Assembly: GCA_900544575.1 (NCBI GenBank)
Contig: UQVO01000004.1
Span: 1 to 64,000 of the forward strand
Length of the DNA: 64,000 nt
From: an uncultured Eubacteriales bacterium
Lineage (GTDB): Bacteria; Bacillota; Clostridia; Christensenellales; CAG-917
Direction of reading: 5' to 3'
The translations under genes were made by a program, and so were the position numbers. Below are positions 7,773 through 17,611 of the stretch, piece after piece (the stretch's first letter is position 1; each line of letters opens with the position of its first letter). The notes below the pieces were generated by a model, which did no database searches, was not told the origin of the DNA, and saw only the letters and a program-made list of their open reading frames with translations.

Positions 7773-9047
7773 TTATTTCGTCTTTGCGAGCACGAGCTCC
7801 ATACGCGCCTGACGTATTGCGGAAATCATAACGTCGACTGCAAATTCCATTTCTTCGAGCGAAGGCACGGAAGGCGCGACGCGGATGTTGCTGTCCATAT
7901 CGTCCAGATGATAGGGGAAAGTGGCGCCTGCGGCGGTGAATTTGACTCCCGCCGTCGCCGCCAGCTCCACTATGCGTTTCGCGCAGGATTTGACGTCGAC
8001 GGAGATGAAATATCCTCCGCGCGGCTTTGACCACCTGACGAATTCGTCGCCTTCGAACGCTTCGGTGAACTTCTTGTCGAAGAGCTCGAACTTGGGGCGC
8101 AGAAGCGCGGCGTGCTTTTTCATCACTTCCCTCACGCCGTCCGCGTTTTTGAGGAAGTTGACGTGCATAACCTGATTGACCTTGTTGGCGTTGATGCACT
8201 TGAAAAACATCTTGCCCGTAATGTCTTTGATGTTCGCTTCCGACGCGGCGATGGCGGAAATTCCGCTGCCCGCAAACGTAATCTTGGACGTGGACGCAAA
8301 GGAATATATCCTGTCCAAAGTGCCCGCTTTGCGCGCGACGTCGAAGATGTTTTTGAGCTTGTCGTCCGTGTCGTAAAGGCTGTGTACCATATAGGCATTG
8401 TCCCAGAAGATGCGGAAGTCGTTTGCGGCGGTCTTCATCGTAGCCAGCCTGTCCACCACGCTGTCGGAGAACGTTATGCCCGTGGGATTGGAGTATTTCG
8501 GCACGCACCATATGCCCTTGATGGAGTCGTCTTCGCGCACGAGGGCTTCCACGACGTCCATATCGGGACCGTCGTCCTTCATACGCACGGTGACCATCTC
8601 GATGCCGAACTGCTGGCAAATGGAAAAGTGACGGTCGTAGCCCGGGGCGGGACAGATGAACTTCACCTTTTTGAGATTGTTCCAGGGCGTCGAGCCCAGC
8701 ACTCCGAACTGTTTTGCGAAGTGCACGAGGGTGTACATAAGGTCGAGGCTGCTGCCGTCGCCCACGAAGACCTCTTCCGACTTCACGCCGAAGAGCTCGG
8801 CAAACAGCGCCTTGCACGCCTTTGTGCCGCCGAGGTCGCCGTAGTTGCGCGCGTCCGCGGCTTCCGCGGAATAATTGTAACTGCCCGCGCCTTTGAGCAT
8901 AGGCATTGCGATTTCCAGCTGTTCCTTGGAGGGTCTGCCGCGGGTCATATCCACGTTTCTGCCCTCTTTGACAAGTTTTTTGAAGCGTTTCTGCTCATCC
9001 GCGAGCAGATTTTCGAGTTCCTTTACGGAAAAAGACTTATAATCCAT
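7773..9047 (-). CDS. Aspartate aminotransferase, subgroup Ic type
   Basis: A 424-residue fold-type I PLP aminotransferase, probably making aspartate or glutamate by transamination. It matches the Asp_aminotransf (AAT subgroup Ic) family rather than AspC: an early NVDMTRGRPSKEQLE block, RNYGDLGGTKACK, YSNPTGITFSD, and the PLP-lysine block FASTSKITFAGSGISA. The conserved C-terminal arginine region is DSNIRVAPSVPSLEEM. An AGGAGG site lies just before the ATG. It follows der after 89 bases in the same direction and has its own terminator, so it may be the last gene of that operon or independently expressed. Confidence 0.88.
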   Translation of the reverse strand: MDYKSFSVKELENLLADEQKRFKKLVKEGRNVDMTRGRPSKEQLEIAMPMLKGAGSYNYSAEAADARNYGDLGGTKACKALFAELFGVKSEEVFVGDGSSLDLMYTLVHFAKQFGVLGSTPWNNLKKVKFICPAPGYDRHFSICQQFGIEMVTVRMKDDGPDMDVVEALVREDDSIKGIWCVPKYSNPTGITFSDSVVDRLATMKTAANDFRIFWDNAYMVHSLYDTDDKLKNIFDVARKAGTLDRIYSFASTSKITFAGSGISAIAASEANIKDITGKMFFKCINANKVNQVMHVNFLKNADGVREVMKKHAALLRPKFELFDKKFTEAFEGDEFVRWSKPRGGYFISVDVKSCAKRIVELAATAGVKFTAAGATFPYHLDDMDSNIRVAPSVPSLEEMEFAVDVMISAIRQARMELVLAKTK

Positions 9048-9136
9048 AATCCTCCTGAATTTCCTTCCGCCGCACGGCGGAGATTTCGGTGTGTTTCATT
9101 ATCCTACCACAACTTGCGCCCGTGCGCAAGCGCGAA

Positions 9137-10456
9137 TTATTCCTTATCTTCGCCGTTGCCGCGCACGAGGATGCGTATCGGCGTGCCCGAAAAATCGAAA
9201 CTGCGGCGCAGCGAATTTTCGAGATAGCGCTTGTAGCTGAAATGCATAAGGTCGGGGTCGTTGACCTTGACGACGAAAGTCGGCGGCGCGACCGAAACTT
9301 CCGTGATGTAAAGCAGTTTCAGCTTTTTGCCTAGTTTGGAGGGCGGCTCGCTTATGCGGATTGCATCTTGCAGCACTTCGTTGAGCAGCCCCGTGGCGAT
9401 TCTCCTACGGCTGTTTGCAAGGACCTTGCGGCAGAGAGGAAGTATCCCGTCCGCGCGCTTCCCCGTCATCGCGGAGATGTAAACGGACTTGAAATAGTCC
9501 ATAAATTTGAGGTCCTCGCGCAGCTTTTTCTCGTACTTTTCTATGGTATGAGTATCCTTTGCGACAAGGTCCCATTTGTTCATCACGATAACGGACGGCT
9601 TGCCCTGCTCGTGAACGTATCCCGCAATCTTGACGTCCTGCTCGGTGAGCCCTTCCGCCGCGTCGCACACCACCACCGCCACGTCGGCGCGGCGCACGGC
9701 GAGAAAACTGCGCATTACGCTGTATCTTTCGAGGTCTTCGCCTATGCTCCTCTTCTTGCGTATGCCCGCGGTATCGATGAGCACATACCTGTCCCCGCCC
9801 ACCGTGAGCTCGGTGTCTATGGCGTCGCGCGTCGTGCCCGCGACGTTGCTGACTATGACGCGCTCGTAGCCGAGCAGACGGTTGACTATGGAGCTCTTGC
9901 CCGCATTCGGCTTGCCCACGATGGCAATCTTTATCACGTCCTCGTCCTCGTCGGGCGCGACGGCGGGCACCGCTTCCGTAACGGCGTCGAGCAGTTCGCC
10001 TATGCCTTTCCCCTGCGCGGCGGACACGGCGTAAGGCTCGCCGAAACCGAGAGAGAAAAAGCGGTAGGCTTCGTGAATTTCGTTGTTGTCAATCTTGTTG
10101 ACCGCAAGAATTACGGGCACTTTCGCCTTGCGCAGATAACCCGCAATGGCTTCGTCGTCCAGCGTCAGCCCCGTCTTTCCGTCCACGACGTAAATTATCG
10201 CGTCCGCCGCGTCCACGGCGATTTCCACCTGCGCGCGGATGTGCACCCACATCTCGTCCTCGCTTTTGAGTTCCAGCCCGCCCGTATCGATGAGAGTGAA
10301 CGCGTGACCGCACCACTCGCAGTCGGCGTAAATCCTGTCGCGGGTGACGCCGGGGGTGTCCTCGACGATGGCGATACGTTCCCCCGCGATACGGTTGAAC
10401 AGCGTGGATTTGCCCACATTCGGGCGTCCCACTATTGCGATAAGCGGTTTGTTCAT
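9137..10456 (-). CDS. der: Ribosome-assembly GTPase Der (EngA)
   Basis: A 439-residue essential double GTPase needed for 50S subunit assembly. Two tandem G domains are visible: GRPNVGKS at 10-17 with DTGG and NKID in the first, and GKPNAGKS at about 185 with DTAGIRKK and NKWD in the second. A KH-like C-terminal domain ends [14 protein letters not shown]. The length is normal. Its ATG overlaps the stop of the upstream DUF512 gene (ATGA), with GGGGAGG inside that gene, so the two are coupled. DUF512-der adjacency is common in Clostridia. Confidence 0.97.
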   Translation of the reverse strand: MNKPLIAIVGRPNVGKSTLFNRIAGERIAIVEDTPGVTRDRIYADCEWCGHAFTLIDTGGLELKSEDEMWVHIRAQVEIAVDAADAIIYVVDGKTGLTLDDEAIAGYLRKAKVPVILAVNKIDNNEIHEAYRFFSLGFGEPYAVSAAQGKGIGELLDAVTEAVPAVAPDEDEDVIKIAIVGKPNAGKSSIVNRLLGYERVIVSNVAGTTRDAIDTELTVGGDRYVLIDTAGIRKKRSIGEDLERYSVMRSFLAVRRADVAVVVCDAAEGLTEQDVKIAGYVHEQGKPSVIVMNKWDLVAKDTHTIEKYEKKLREDLKFMDYFKSVYISAMTGKRADGILPLCRKVLANSRRRIATGLLNEVLQDAIRISEPPSKLGKKLKLLYITEVSVAPPTFVVKVNDPDLMHFSYKRYLENSLRRSFDFSGTPIRILVRGNGEDKE

Positions 10457-11733
10457 ATATCCTCCCCGCGGAAAAACTCCGCGATGCGTCCGACGAGGTC
10501 CGAACCGCTGTGCGACACGACGATGAGCGGCACACCGAGTGCGCGCTCGACCTCCGCCGCCGTGACGTTGTCCAGAAACACGTCGCCGAACTCTTTCAGC
10601 ATATTATCGGGAATGACCGCGGCGTCAAGCCCGCTCGCGTCCACCTGCGCAGTTATATCACCCGCCGTGACAAGCCCCGCGACGGTGATTGTCTGCCCGA
10701 AAAAGTTGTTTACCACACCGAAAACGGTGCTTGAAATGCCGATTTTGGCGTCAACCTCTTCCAGCTTCTTTCTGAGGAAAGGCGCGAAATCCACTCCCGT
10801 GATAAAGCCGACCTTCTTGCCGAGGTGCATATCCGGCAGGGTCGAAAGCTCGAAATCCACGTTGTCGTAGAACTCCGCAAACAGCCCAACCCCGTTTTCT
10901 ATCTGTTCGAATTCCCCGTAATAGGCGTATTCGCGGGGCGGCAGACCCGCCTTGACGTAGTACTCGTCCGAACACCAGCAGAACCCGCCGAATTCCGAAT
11001 TCAACGCTTCCACCTGCGCGACGGTCGCCGCGCTCTCTTCCGCGGTCGCCGTGCGTATGTCCGCAAGCCCTTCGCGGTGGGCGGTGAGCCCCACGGGGAC
11101 CACCGCGACCGTGAGCACGCCGGGTATGCCGTGCAGCCCGCGTATGCTCCGCGTCAGCTCCTCCCCGTCGTTTATGCCCGGCACTATGACGAGCTGCGTG
11201 TGCATCTTTATGCCGTGCTCGCCAAGCCTGCGCATCCTCTCAATCAGTTTCACGGTGGCGGGATTTGCCACCAGCCTCTTACGCACGTCGTCCGAAAACG
11301 CGTGCACGGATATGTAAAGAGGGCTGAGGCTGAGGCGGATTATCCTCTCCGTTTCCTCGTCCGAGAGGTTGGTCAGCGTGACGAAACTGCCGCTGACGAA
11401 ACTGAACCTGTAATCGTCGTCCTTGACGTAAAGAGTGTCGCGCATTCCCTTCGGAAGCTGGTCGACGAAGCAGAACACGCACTTGTTCAGGCAGCGCATG
11501 GGACGCATTTCGGCGTCGAGTTCGATTTCCAGACTTTCGTCGGCGTGTTTGCGGACGTGCAGGGTGCGGCGCTTTCCTCCGCGGACAATCTCCGCGTCGA
11601 ACCGCTCTTCCCCGTCGAAATAAAGACAGTCGAGCACGTCCCCGACGGGCACGCCGCCGAGGGACACGAGTTCGTCCCCTTCGCGGAAACCCGCTTTCCT
11701 TCCGTATTTGCCGACAGACGTTATGCGCGCCAT
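10453..11733 (-). CDS. DUF512 protein with PDZ-like and radical SAM-like domains
   Basis: A 426-residue protein of unproven function. Residues 1-65 are a PDZ-like domain ([20 protein letters not shown]). C81, C85 and C88 (CLNKCVFCF) form a radical-SAM-type CxxxCxxC iron-sulfur motif, followed by a partial TIM-barrel-like segment ([28 protein letters not shown]). The C-terminal DUF512 region starts near 230. It overlaps der by four bases and is separated by one base from the glycosyltransferase gene upstream, inside a tight minus-strand operon. Co-conservation with der suggests a role tied to ribosome assembly or the envelope, but this is only contextual. Confidence 0.88.
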   Translation of the reverse strand: MARITSVGKYGRKAGFREGDELVSLGGVPVGDVLDCLYFDGEERFDAEIVRGGKRRTLHVRKHADESLEIELDAEMRPMRCLNKCVFCFVDQLPKGMRDTLYVKDDDYRFSFVSGSFVTLTNLSDEETERIIRLSLSPLYISVHAFSDDVRKRLVANPATVKLIERMRRLGEHGIKMHTQLVIVPGINDGEELTRSIRGLHGIPGVLTVAVVPVGLTAHREGLADIRTATAEESAATVAQVEALNSEFGGFCWCSDEYYVKAGLPPREYAYYGEFEQIENGVGLFAEFYDNVDFELSTLPDMHLGKKVGFITGVDFAPFLRKKLEEVDAKIGISSTVFGVVNNFFGQTITVAGLVTAGDITAQVDASGLDAAVIPDNMLKEFGDVFLDNVTAAEVERALGVPLIVVSHSGSDLVGRIAEFFRGEDI

Positions 11734-11734
11734 A

Positions 11735-12799
11735 TCACACCCCCGTGAAACTCGTCAGATAACCGACGGTGTTTTCCAAGGAATACATCTCCGTCCGTTC
11801 CGTCCCCTTTTCGACGAATTCGGAGGCGGTGTCCGTCTGCATCAGCTTGTAAATCAGCGCGACGACATCGATGTCGGAGCGCGCAAGCATAATGAGCCCG
11901 TTTGCGGCAAGATATTCCAGATTTCTCATCTCTTCCGCGCTCCTGCCGAACGCGATGACGGGCTTGCCCGCCTTGAAACACTTGTATATGACGACGGGGT
12001 CGTAGCGTGTGACGACAATGTCGCTCACGCGCATATAGTCGTAAAAAAGCTCCTTCCTCGTGACTATGACGACGTTGCTCCTCGCTTCCGCTCCGTCCGC
12101 TTTCGCGCGAAGAGCGCCGAGACGGCGCACGTCCGCGGCGCAGCATACGACGTTGATGATGCTCCCCTGGTCGACAAGCAGACCTAGCAGTTCAACAATC
12201 TCCCTTTTCGCGTCCTCGTTCAGAAACACGGTGGGTGTGCGCGGCAGACCGAGCTCCTGTTTTCCGTCCTCCGCCTCGATGGGCGTGAGCCTCTCTTCGT
12301 CGTAGGGAAGCCCCATTATCATCACTCTGCGGGACGGAATGCCCCTCTTTGCCAGCGCGGCTTTGACATCCGCGTTTTCGACTATGTAAGCGTCTGCGGC
12401 GTCGGAAGTGAAATTCCCTTCCGGCAGCACGAAAGAGGACACGATGTTCACGGACGGCACGGAAAAACCTTTCTTCCTCTTCGCCTCCGCAAACGCGGAC
12501 TGCGCGTAAGGCGTCATCGTGACCACGACCTCGGGCGCATAACGCCTGACGGCGCTCGCCACCCTGGCGTTTCTTCTGCGCGCCACCGCGCCGTGCCTCC
12601 CGCCGCCCGACGGAAGCCTGCGCTCGTCGCGGGCGGACGCAAGCGCGCCGAGTTTGCCGAAGCATCCTCTCACGCCGTACTTTTCCTCGTCGAGCACGAC
12701 CGCCCTGTGCGTTCCGAGCGCGCGGACAGCCTCGGCAAGCGCCGCGCTGCCGGGTTCGTGCGAAGAAGTGAGAATGAGTACGACGGGTTTGCGCTGCAT
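11735..12799 (-). CDS. GT28/MGDG-synthase-like glycosyltransferase
   Basis: A 354-residue cytosolic-face GT-B-type protein resembling processive diacylglycerol or MurG-like glycosyltransferases. The N-domain begins KPVVLILTSSHEPGSAALAEAV, where a GHGH-like loop would be expected. The middle includes VMIMGLPYDEERLTP, and the C-domain has the acceptor/donor region DIVVTRYDPVVIYKCFKAGKPVIAFGR and LEYLAANGLI. The conserved Gly-rich donor loop is poorly kept, so the activity is uncertain. It may act on lipids or another substrate. Its ATG overlaps the RNase J stop (ATGA), making it the second gene of the rnj-GT-DUF512-der run. Confidence 0.65.
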   Translation of the reverse strand: MQRKPVVLILTSSHEPGSAALAEAVRALGTHRAVVLDEEKYGVRGCFGKLGALASARDERRLPSGGGRHGAVARRRNARVASAVRRYAPEVVVTMTPYAQSAFAEAKRKKGFSVPSVNIVSSFVLPEGNFTSDAADAYIVENADVKAALAKRGIPSRRVMIMGLPYDEERLTPIEAEDGKQELGLPRTPTVFLNEDAKREIVELLGLLVDQGSIINVVCCAADVRRLGALRAKADGAEARSNVVIVTRKELFYDYMRVSDIVVTRYDPVVIYKCFKAGKPVIAFGRSAEEMRNLEYLAANGLIMLARSDIDVVALIYKLMQTDTASEFVEKGTERTEMYSLENTVGYLTSFTGV

Positions 12800-14430
12800 C
12801 AGTCCTCCACTATTATCGGGATGATTATCGGGAACTGCCTGTCACGGTAGAAGAGTTTGCGCACGGCTTTCTTTACCGCACGGGCGAGTTCGCTCATCGA
12901 ATTTTCGTCGAAATCGGCGCCGTTCACCGTGTCGCGCACGACGTCCTTGATTTCCTGTTCTATCTCGTCGGTGAGATTGAAGCCGCGGGCGATGACGTCG
13001 GCGTCACCCGCAATGACGCCCTTTTCGCTGTTTACGGACGCCAGCACGAGCAACATTCCGTATTCGGCAAGCGACCTGCGGTCGGACACGACGGCATTGC
13101 CGTCTTCGAGCACCACTCCGTCCACATACACGTTGCCTGCGGACACGTTGGAGTGCTGTTTCAGCGAGTGCATATTCACACCGTACACCTCCCCGATGTT
13201 GGGGATGACGATGTTGCTCTCCTTTATGCCGAGCGACTTCGCGATTTCCGCGTGCTTGAACTGATGGCGGTATTCGCCGTGCACGGGGATGAAGAACTTC
13301 GGACGCACGAGGGAAAGCATTATCTTCAATTCCTCTTCGTAAGCGTGCCCCGAAACGTGCACTTCGTTCATCGCCTCGTAAATCACGTTGGCTCCCTTGC
13401 GGAAGAGATTGTTGATGACGTCGTAGACGGACTTTTCGTTGCCGGGTATGGGGGTGGACGACAGCACGACCACGTCGTCGGGACCTATCGACACTTTGTT
13501 GAAATCCCCGCGGCTCATCCTGTTGAGGGCGCTGGACGGCTCGCCCTGCGACCCCGTCGCGATGACGACGAGCTTCTCGGGCGGAAGTTTGCCCACGCCG
13601 TCGGCGATTATGCCCTTGGGCACTTGCAGCTCGCCCACGCGGGACGCGACTTCCACTATGCCTTTCATACTTCTTCCCGCAAGCACGACCTTTCTGCCGT
13701 ACTTCTCCGCAAGCCAGAGTATCTGCTGCACGCGGTAATTGGAAGAAGCGAAGCACGCCACGACTATACGCTTGTCCGCATTGGCGACGAAAATGCTTTC
13801 CAGCCCCTGCCCCACCATACGTTCGGAAGTGGAAGACCCTTTGCGCTCCACGTTGGTGGACTCGCCGAGCATAAGCATAACGCCTTTCGCGCCTATTTCG
13901 GCTATACGTTGCAGGTCCGTCTTCTTGCCGTCGATGGGGGTGTTGTCGATTTTGAAATCGCCGGTGACGAAAATTATGCCGAGAGGCGTGGTGACGGACA
14001 GCGCGCACGCGCCCGCCATCGAATGCGCCACTTTGATGAACTCCACTTCGAAACAGCCGAGCTTGACCGTGTCGCCCTCGTTCACTTTCACCGTCTTGGC
14101 TTTCAGCCCGCGTTCGGACAGTTTGCGTTCGAGCAGCCCCAAGGTGAGCGCGGTGCCGTAGATGGGCACTTTGAGCTCGTCAGCGTAATAAGGCAGCGCG
14201 CCGATGTGGTCCTCGTGCCCGTGAGTGAGCACTATGCCGCGCAGCTTTTTGATGTTGTCGCGGATGTAGGTGATGTCGGGGATGATTGCGTCGATGCCGG
14301 GACTGTCCTCACGCGGGAATTCCACGCCGCAGTCCACGATGATGATGTCGTCGCCGAATTCGAGCGCGGTCATATTCTTACCTATCTCTCCGACCCCGCC
14401 CAAAAAAACTACTTTTACGGATTTTGCCAT
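12799..14430 (-). CDS. rnj: Ribonuclease J
   Basis: A 543-residue metallo-beta-lactamase/beta-CASP RNase (5'-3' exo- and endonuclease) central to mRNA decay and rRNA maturation in Firmicutes. Motif 2 LTHGHEDHIGALPY supplies H70, H72, D74 and H75. FVTGDFKIDNTPIDGKKTDL and MLGESTNVERKGSSTSE follow, then the beta-CASP part (FASSNYRVQQILWLAEKYGR) and FIPVHGEYRHQFKHAEIAKSLG near 380. The C-terminal domain ends in the RNase J segment KKAVRKLFYRDRQFPIIIPIIVED. The start is the ATG at 14430 after AAGGAGAG; an upstream in-frame start lies in front of the promoter and ribosome site and is rejected. A sigma-A promoter lies about 100 bases upstream. Confidence 0.97.
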   Translation of the reverse strand: MAKSVKVVFLGGVGEIGKNMTALEFGDDIIIVDCGVEFPREDSPGIDAIIPDITYIRDNIKKLRGIVLTHGHEDHIGALPYYADELKVPIYGTALTLGLLERKLSERGLKAKTVKVNEGDTVKLGCFEVEFIKVAHSMAGACALSVTTPLGIIFVTGDFKIDNTPIDGKKTDLQRIAEIGAKGVMLMLGESTNVERKGSSTSERMVGQGLESIFVANADKRIVVACFASSNYRVQQILWLAEKYGRKVVLAGRSMKGIVEVASRVGELQVPKGIIADGVGKLPPEKLVVIATGSQGEPSSALNRMSRGDFNKVSIGPDDVVVLSSTPIPGNEKSVYDVINNLFRKGANVIYEAMNEVHVSGHAYEEELKIMLSLVRPKFFIPVHGEYRHQFKHAEIAKSLGIKESNIVIPNIGEVYGVNMHSLKQHSNVSAGNVYVDGVVLEDGNAVVSDRRSLAEYGMLLVLASVNSEKGVIAGDADVIARGFNLTDEIEQEIKDVVRDTVNGADFDENSMSELARAVKKAVRKLFYRDRQFPIIIPIIVED

Positions 14431-14530
14431 AACTCTCCTTTGCGGAGCGCGTTTAAGTCCGCAGTCCGGACCAGCTCCGCACGCGCGGCGGCGCCGCGCA
14501 CAATCTGCATATTTTCTCAAATTAAACTTT

Positions 14531-14559
14531 ATTATACAAAATATAAACCGATTAGGCAA
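14531..14559 (-). promoter_or_regulatory. Sigma-A promoter of the rnj-der operon
   Basis: On the minus strand TTGCCT (14559-14554), 17 bases, TATAAT (14536-14531). It gives a leader of about 95 bases before the rnj ATG. Confidence 0.82.
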
Positions 14560-14615
14560 GCGGGATACGCCCCCGTAAAAAATTGAACGGGAGAATGATT
14601 TACCCGGTTAAATTC

Positions 14616-14645
14616 TTTACACGCGGCGGCGAAATGTTGTATAAT
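14616..14645 (+). promoter_or_regulatory. Sigma-A promoter of serC-serA
   Basis: TTTACA at 14616-14621, 18 bases, TATAAT at 14640-14645. The start site would be about 35 bases before the serC ATG, too short for a riboswitch. Confidence 0.82.
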
Positions 14646-14687
14646 TCAACGCGTATCATCCCGGCAACGCCGTTTAAGGAGGCACAA

Positions 14688-15761
14688 ATGCGAGTTTACA
14701 ACTTTTCCGCAGGTCCCGGCATGCTTCCGCTGGAAGTTCTGCAAGAGGCAGGCAAACAAATCACCGATTACGAAGGTTCGGGCATGAGCGTTATGGAACT
14801 CAGCCACCGCGGCAAGTGGTACGAACCCATCCACAACGAGTGTATCTCTCTCGTCCGCGAGCTGATGAACGTATCCGACGAATACGAAGTTCTGCTGCTG
14901 CAAGGCGGCGCGTCGACGCAATTCGAGTCCGTTCCGCTCAATCTCCTGAAAAAGGGCCGCGCGGATTATGTGGTGACGGGCAACTTCTCCAAAAAAGCGT
15001 ACAAAGAAGCGATAAAATACGGCGACATCCGTCTTGTCGCCTCCTCCGAAGAGGCGGGCTACACCTACATCCCCAAGCTCACGCGCAAGGATTTCAGGGA
15101 TGACATAGACTATGTCCACATCACCGAGAACAACACCATCTTCGGCACGAAGTGGAACTATGTGCCCGACTGCGGCGCGCCCCTCGTGTCCGATATGTCT
15201 TCCTGCATAATGAGCGAAGTCGCGGACGTGAACAAGTATGCCCTGATTTACGCCGGCGCACAGAAAAACCTCGCTCCCGCGGGCGTCACGCTCGTCATCG
15301 TGCGCAAGGATATGCTTGGCGGCGAAATGGCGGTCTGCCCCACGATGTTCAAGTACTCCGTTCACGCGGCGAACAACAGCCTTTACAACACCCCTCCCTG
15401 CTGGTCGATATATATGATGATGCTCAACCTGCGCTATCTCAAAAAGACGGGCGGCGTCGAAGCGGTGGAAAAGGTGAACCGCGAAAAGGCGGCAATGCTT
15501 TACGATTTCATCGACAATTCCTCTTTCTACACCAACAAGGTGAACCCCGAGGACCGTTCTCTTATGAACGTGCCCTTCGTCACTCCCTCCGCGGAGCTTG
15601 ACGCGAAGTTCATCAAAGAGGCGGAAGGCCACGGGCTCGTGTCCCTCAAAGGACACCGTCTTGCCGGCGGTATGCGCGCGTCCATCTACAACGCAATGCC
15701 CGTGGAAGGCGTCAAGGCGCTCATCGACTTTATGAAGAAGTTCGAGACGGAAAACAAGTGA
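14688..15761 (+). CDS. serC: Phosphoserine aminotransferase
   Basis: A 357-residue fold-type I PLP enzyme converting 3-phosphohydroxypyruvate and glutamate to phosphoserine and 2-oxoglutarate. It starts VYNFSAGPGMLP, the SerC hallmark, and keeps LLLQGGASTQFESVPLNLL, the PLP lysine K193 in YAGAQKNLAPAGVT, and LKGHRLAGGMRASIYNAM near the end. The length is normal. The ATG follows AAGGAGG by six bases; an in-frame start 105 bases upstream overlaps the promoter and is rejected. The partner gene serA begins seven bases downstream. No phosphoserine phosphatase gene is in the window. Confidence 0.97.
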   Translation: MRVYNFSAGPGMLPLEVLQEAGKQITDYEGSGMSVMELSHRGKWYEPIHNECISLVRELMNVSDEYEVLLLQGGASTQFESVPLNLLKKGRADYVVTGNFSKKAYKEAIKYGDIRLVASSEEAGYTYIPKLTRKDFRDDIDYVHITENNTIFGTKWNYVPDCGAPLVSDMSSCIMSEVADVNKYALIYAGAQKNLAPAGVTLVIVRKDMLGGEMAVCPTMFKYSVHAANNSLYNTPPCWSIYMMMLNLRYLKKTGGVEAVEKVNREKAAMLYDFIDNSSFYTNKVNPEDRSLMNVPFVTPSAELDAKFIKEAEGHGLVSLKGHRLAGGMRASIYNAMPVEGVKALIDFMKKFETENK

Positions 15762-15768
15762 GGACGAT

Positions 15769-16866
15769 ATGGACATACTGAAACTCAACGCCATCTCCCC
15801 GCTTGCAAACGAAATACTCGCAGGTTACGACCTCGTCGACGAGAGCGCGGCTCCCGCAGGCATACTGGTCAGAAGCGCGAATATGGCGGAATACGACCTG
15901 CCCTCCTCCGTGCTCGCGGTCGCAAGGGCGGGCGCAGGCGTCAACAACATTCCCCACGCCGATTACGCAAAGCGCGGCGTGGTCGTCTTCAACACCCCTG
16001 GCGCGAACGCAAACGCGGTGAAAGAGATGGTCATCTGCGAGCTGCTGCTCGCCTCACGCAACCTCGTCGAGGGCGCGAAATGGGCGTCTTCCCTCACGGG
16101 CGACGATGTGGCGAAACAGGTGGAAAAGGGCAAGAAACGCTTTGTCGGTCACGAAATCCTCGGCAAAACGCTCTGCGTGCTTGGGCTCGGCGCGATAGGC
16201 AGAAAGGTCGCAGCCTCCGCGTACGCTCTCGGTATGGAAGTCAAGGGCTACGACCCCTATCTCTCCGACGCGGCGAAGGCGGAAATCCCCTTCGTCACCG
16301 TGTGCGCCTCCAAGGAAGAAGCGTATAAGGGAGCGCACTTCGTGTCCCTGCATATGCCCGCAACCGAAGAAACGAAAGGGATGATAAACGCCGACGCAAT
16401 CGCCGCAATGGCGGACGGCGCGGTCATCGTCAACGCGGCGCGCGGAGAGCTCGTCAACGTCGAAGACGTGAAAGCGGCGATAGCGGGCGGCAAGGTGCAC
16501 AAATACGTGTGCGACTTCCCCACCGCGGAAATCAACGACTGCGACGGCATAATCGCGGTGCCCCACCTCGGCGCTTCCACGGAAGAGGCGGAGGACAACT
16601 GCGCCGTGATGGCGGCAAACGAGCTGAAAGATTACATCGAAAACGGCAACATCGTCAACTCCGTCAACCTGCCCAACCTGAAAGCGGAGCTCACTTCGAA
16701 ACACCGCGTCGCGGTGCTCGCAAAGGAAGGCACGCAGCTCGGAAAAGACGGGCTGTCCTCCACCGCAAAGGGTTACACCTACACTCTCATCGACACGGAC
16801 GAAGTCGTCGACGCTGCCGCTCTCGAAGCGAAAGACGGCGTGATAAAAGTGCGCGTCATCAAGTGA
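15769..16866 (+). CDS. serA: D-3-phosphoglycerate dehydrogenase
   Basis: A 365-residue NAD-dependent D-2-hydroxyacid dehydrogenase making 3-phosphohydroxypyruvate, the first step of serine synthesis. The NAD site is LGLGAIGRKVA at about 138. The catalytic arginine lies in NAARGELVN at about 226, and the catalytic histidine in VPHLGAST near 267. After the second substrate segment (about residue 300) only about 65 residues remain, so the long ACT regulatory module of many SerA proteins is reduced to a short domain. This fits the compact clostridial SerA form. It is the second gene of the serCA operon and ends before a strong terminator. The enzyme role is supported by the serC pairing. Confidence 0.92.
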   Translation: MDILKLNAISPLANEILAGYDLVDESAAPAGILVRSANMAEYDLPSSVLAVARAGAGVNNIPHADYAKRGVVVFNTPGANANAVKEMVICELLLASRNLVEGAKWASSLTGDDVAKQVEKGKKRFVGHEILGKTLCVLGLGAIGRKVAASAYALGMEVKGYDPYLSDAAKAEIPFVTVCASKEEAYKGAHFVSLHMPATEETKGMINADAIAAMADGAVIVNAARGELVNVEDVKAAIAGGKVHKYVCDFPTAEINDCDGIIAVPHLGASTEEAEDNCAVMAANELKDYIENGNIVNSVNLPNLKAELTSKHRVAVLAKEGTQLGKDGLSSTAKGYTYTLIDTDEVVDAAALEAKDGVIKVRVIK

Positions 16867-16895
16867 GTTAATCTCACAACATAGTGTTAAACACT

Positions 16896-16925
16896 AAAAA
16901 AGCGGGGCATAAAACCCCGCTTTTG
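16896..16925 (+). terminator. Terminator of serC-serA
   Basis: AAAAAGCGGGG, CATAAAA, CCCCGCTTTT. Two small hairpins, GTGAG/CTCAC at 16863-16877 and AGTGTT/AACACT at 16883-16895, lie just before it. Confidence 0.88.
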
Positions 16926-16952
16926 CATATCTTTACGTTTTCCGCCGTATGC

Positions 16953-17438
16953 TTATTCTTCGCTGCCGCGGACGTCGTTTCCGTCGTCGCTTGCGTCGGT
17001 GCGGCTTCTGTCGTCGCTTGCGTCGGCGCGGCTTCCGTCACGGCGGTCGTCGCCGAGCAGTTCGCCGCTGAGTTTTATTATCTCGTCGCCGTACTTTTCC
17101 TTACCGCGCCTGAGCAAAAAGGTGTGGAGAGGATGCGCGCACGCAGCCGCCGCCGCTCCGAGCACGGACACGACGACTCCGCCCGCGACGACGGACCATT
17201 CCAGCACCATACACATCCCCAGCCCGAATATCAGAGTGCCCGCGACGCCGAGGGACAGCGACGCCGCGCGCGCGGTCGACGTTATCTTCGCATCCAGCGC
17301 ACGCAGCTTGTCCATCTTCGTCGCGCTCTCTTTCTGCGGAAGATACTTGCCGCGTATGCTCTCTATCTCCCGCCTTTCGTCATCGGTGGGAGCGGAATAA
17401 TCCAGTCTGAAACTTCCCTTTTTTTCGTCACCGTTCAT
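16953..17438 (-). CDS. Two-TM membrane protein, paralogue of 17936-18301
   Basis: A 161-residue protein of unknown function. An N-terminal charged segment contains IRGKYLPQKESATKMDKLRALDAK. Two hydrophobic spans follow (about 62-83, SLSLGVAGTLIFGLGMCMVL, and about 88-108), then KEKYGDEIIKLSGELL. The gene at 17936 has the same layout and near-identical landmarks (KLRALD/KLRKLD, FGLGMCMVL/FGVGMCLAL, KEKYGDEIIKLSGE/KKKYGAEILRISGA), so they are paralogues. Such genes are sometimes labelled dihydropteridine reductase in clostridial genomes, without visible enzyme motifs; I do not adopt that. The chosen ATG follows AAGGAGAT. The C-terminus has a duplicated SRADASDDR-type tail from a 27-base tandem repeat. 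Confidence 0.7.
   Translation of the reverse strand: MNGDEKKGSFRLDYSAPTDDERREIESIRGKYLPQKESATKMDKLRALDAKITSTARAASLSLGVAGTLIFGLGMCMVLEWSVVAGGVVVSVLGAAAAACAHPLHTFLLRRGKEKYGDEIIKLSGELLGDDRRDGSRADASDDRSRTDASDDGNDVRGSEE
16983..17036. repeat. 27-base tandem repeat, two copies, inside a coding region
   Basis: The 27-base unit at 16983-17009 is repeated at 17010-17036 with two mismatches. In frame it encodes SRADASDDR then SRTDASDDG at the C-terminus of the membrane protein. A 27-base unit keeps the frame, so copy number could vary without breaking the gene. Confidence 0.85.
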
Positions 17439-17550
17439 TTTCTTTATCTCCTTCGGAGGGACTTCCGCCGCGGACGCGGGCGCGAAAAGGAAAGAAACGG
17501 GCAAGAGAAAAAACCGCAAAGGGGAACGGACGCAATTAAAAAGGGGAAAG

Positions 17551-17575
17551 GAAAAGGACGGGTCGCCCGTCCTTT
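17551..17575 (-). terminator. Terminator after the small helical protein
   Basis: AAAGGACGGG, TCG, CCCGTCCTTT is a near-perfect stem. On the minus strand it continues TTTTCCTTTCCC, 37 bases after the stop at 17612. Confidence 0.75.
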
Positions 17576-17611
17576 TCGCCGCATACATTCCGCGTCACCG
17601 AACATTCCGCG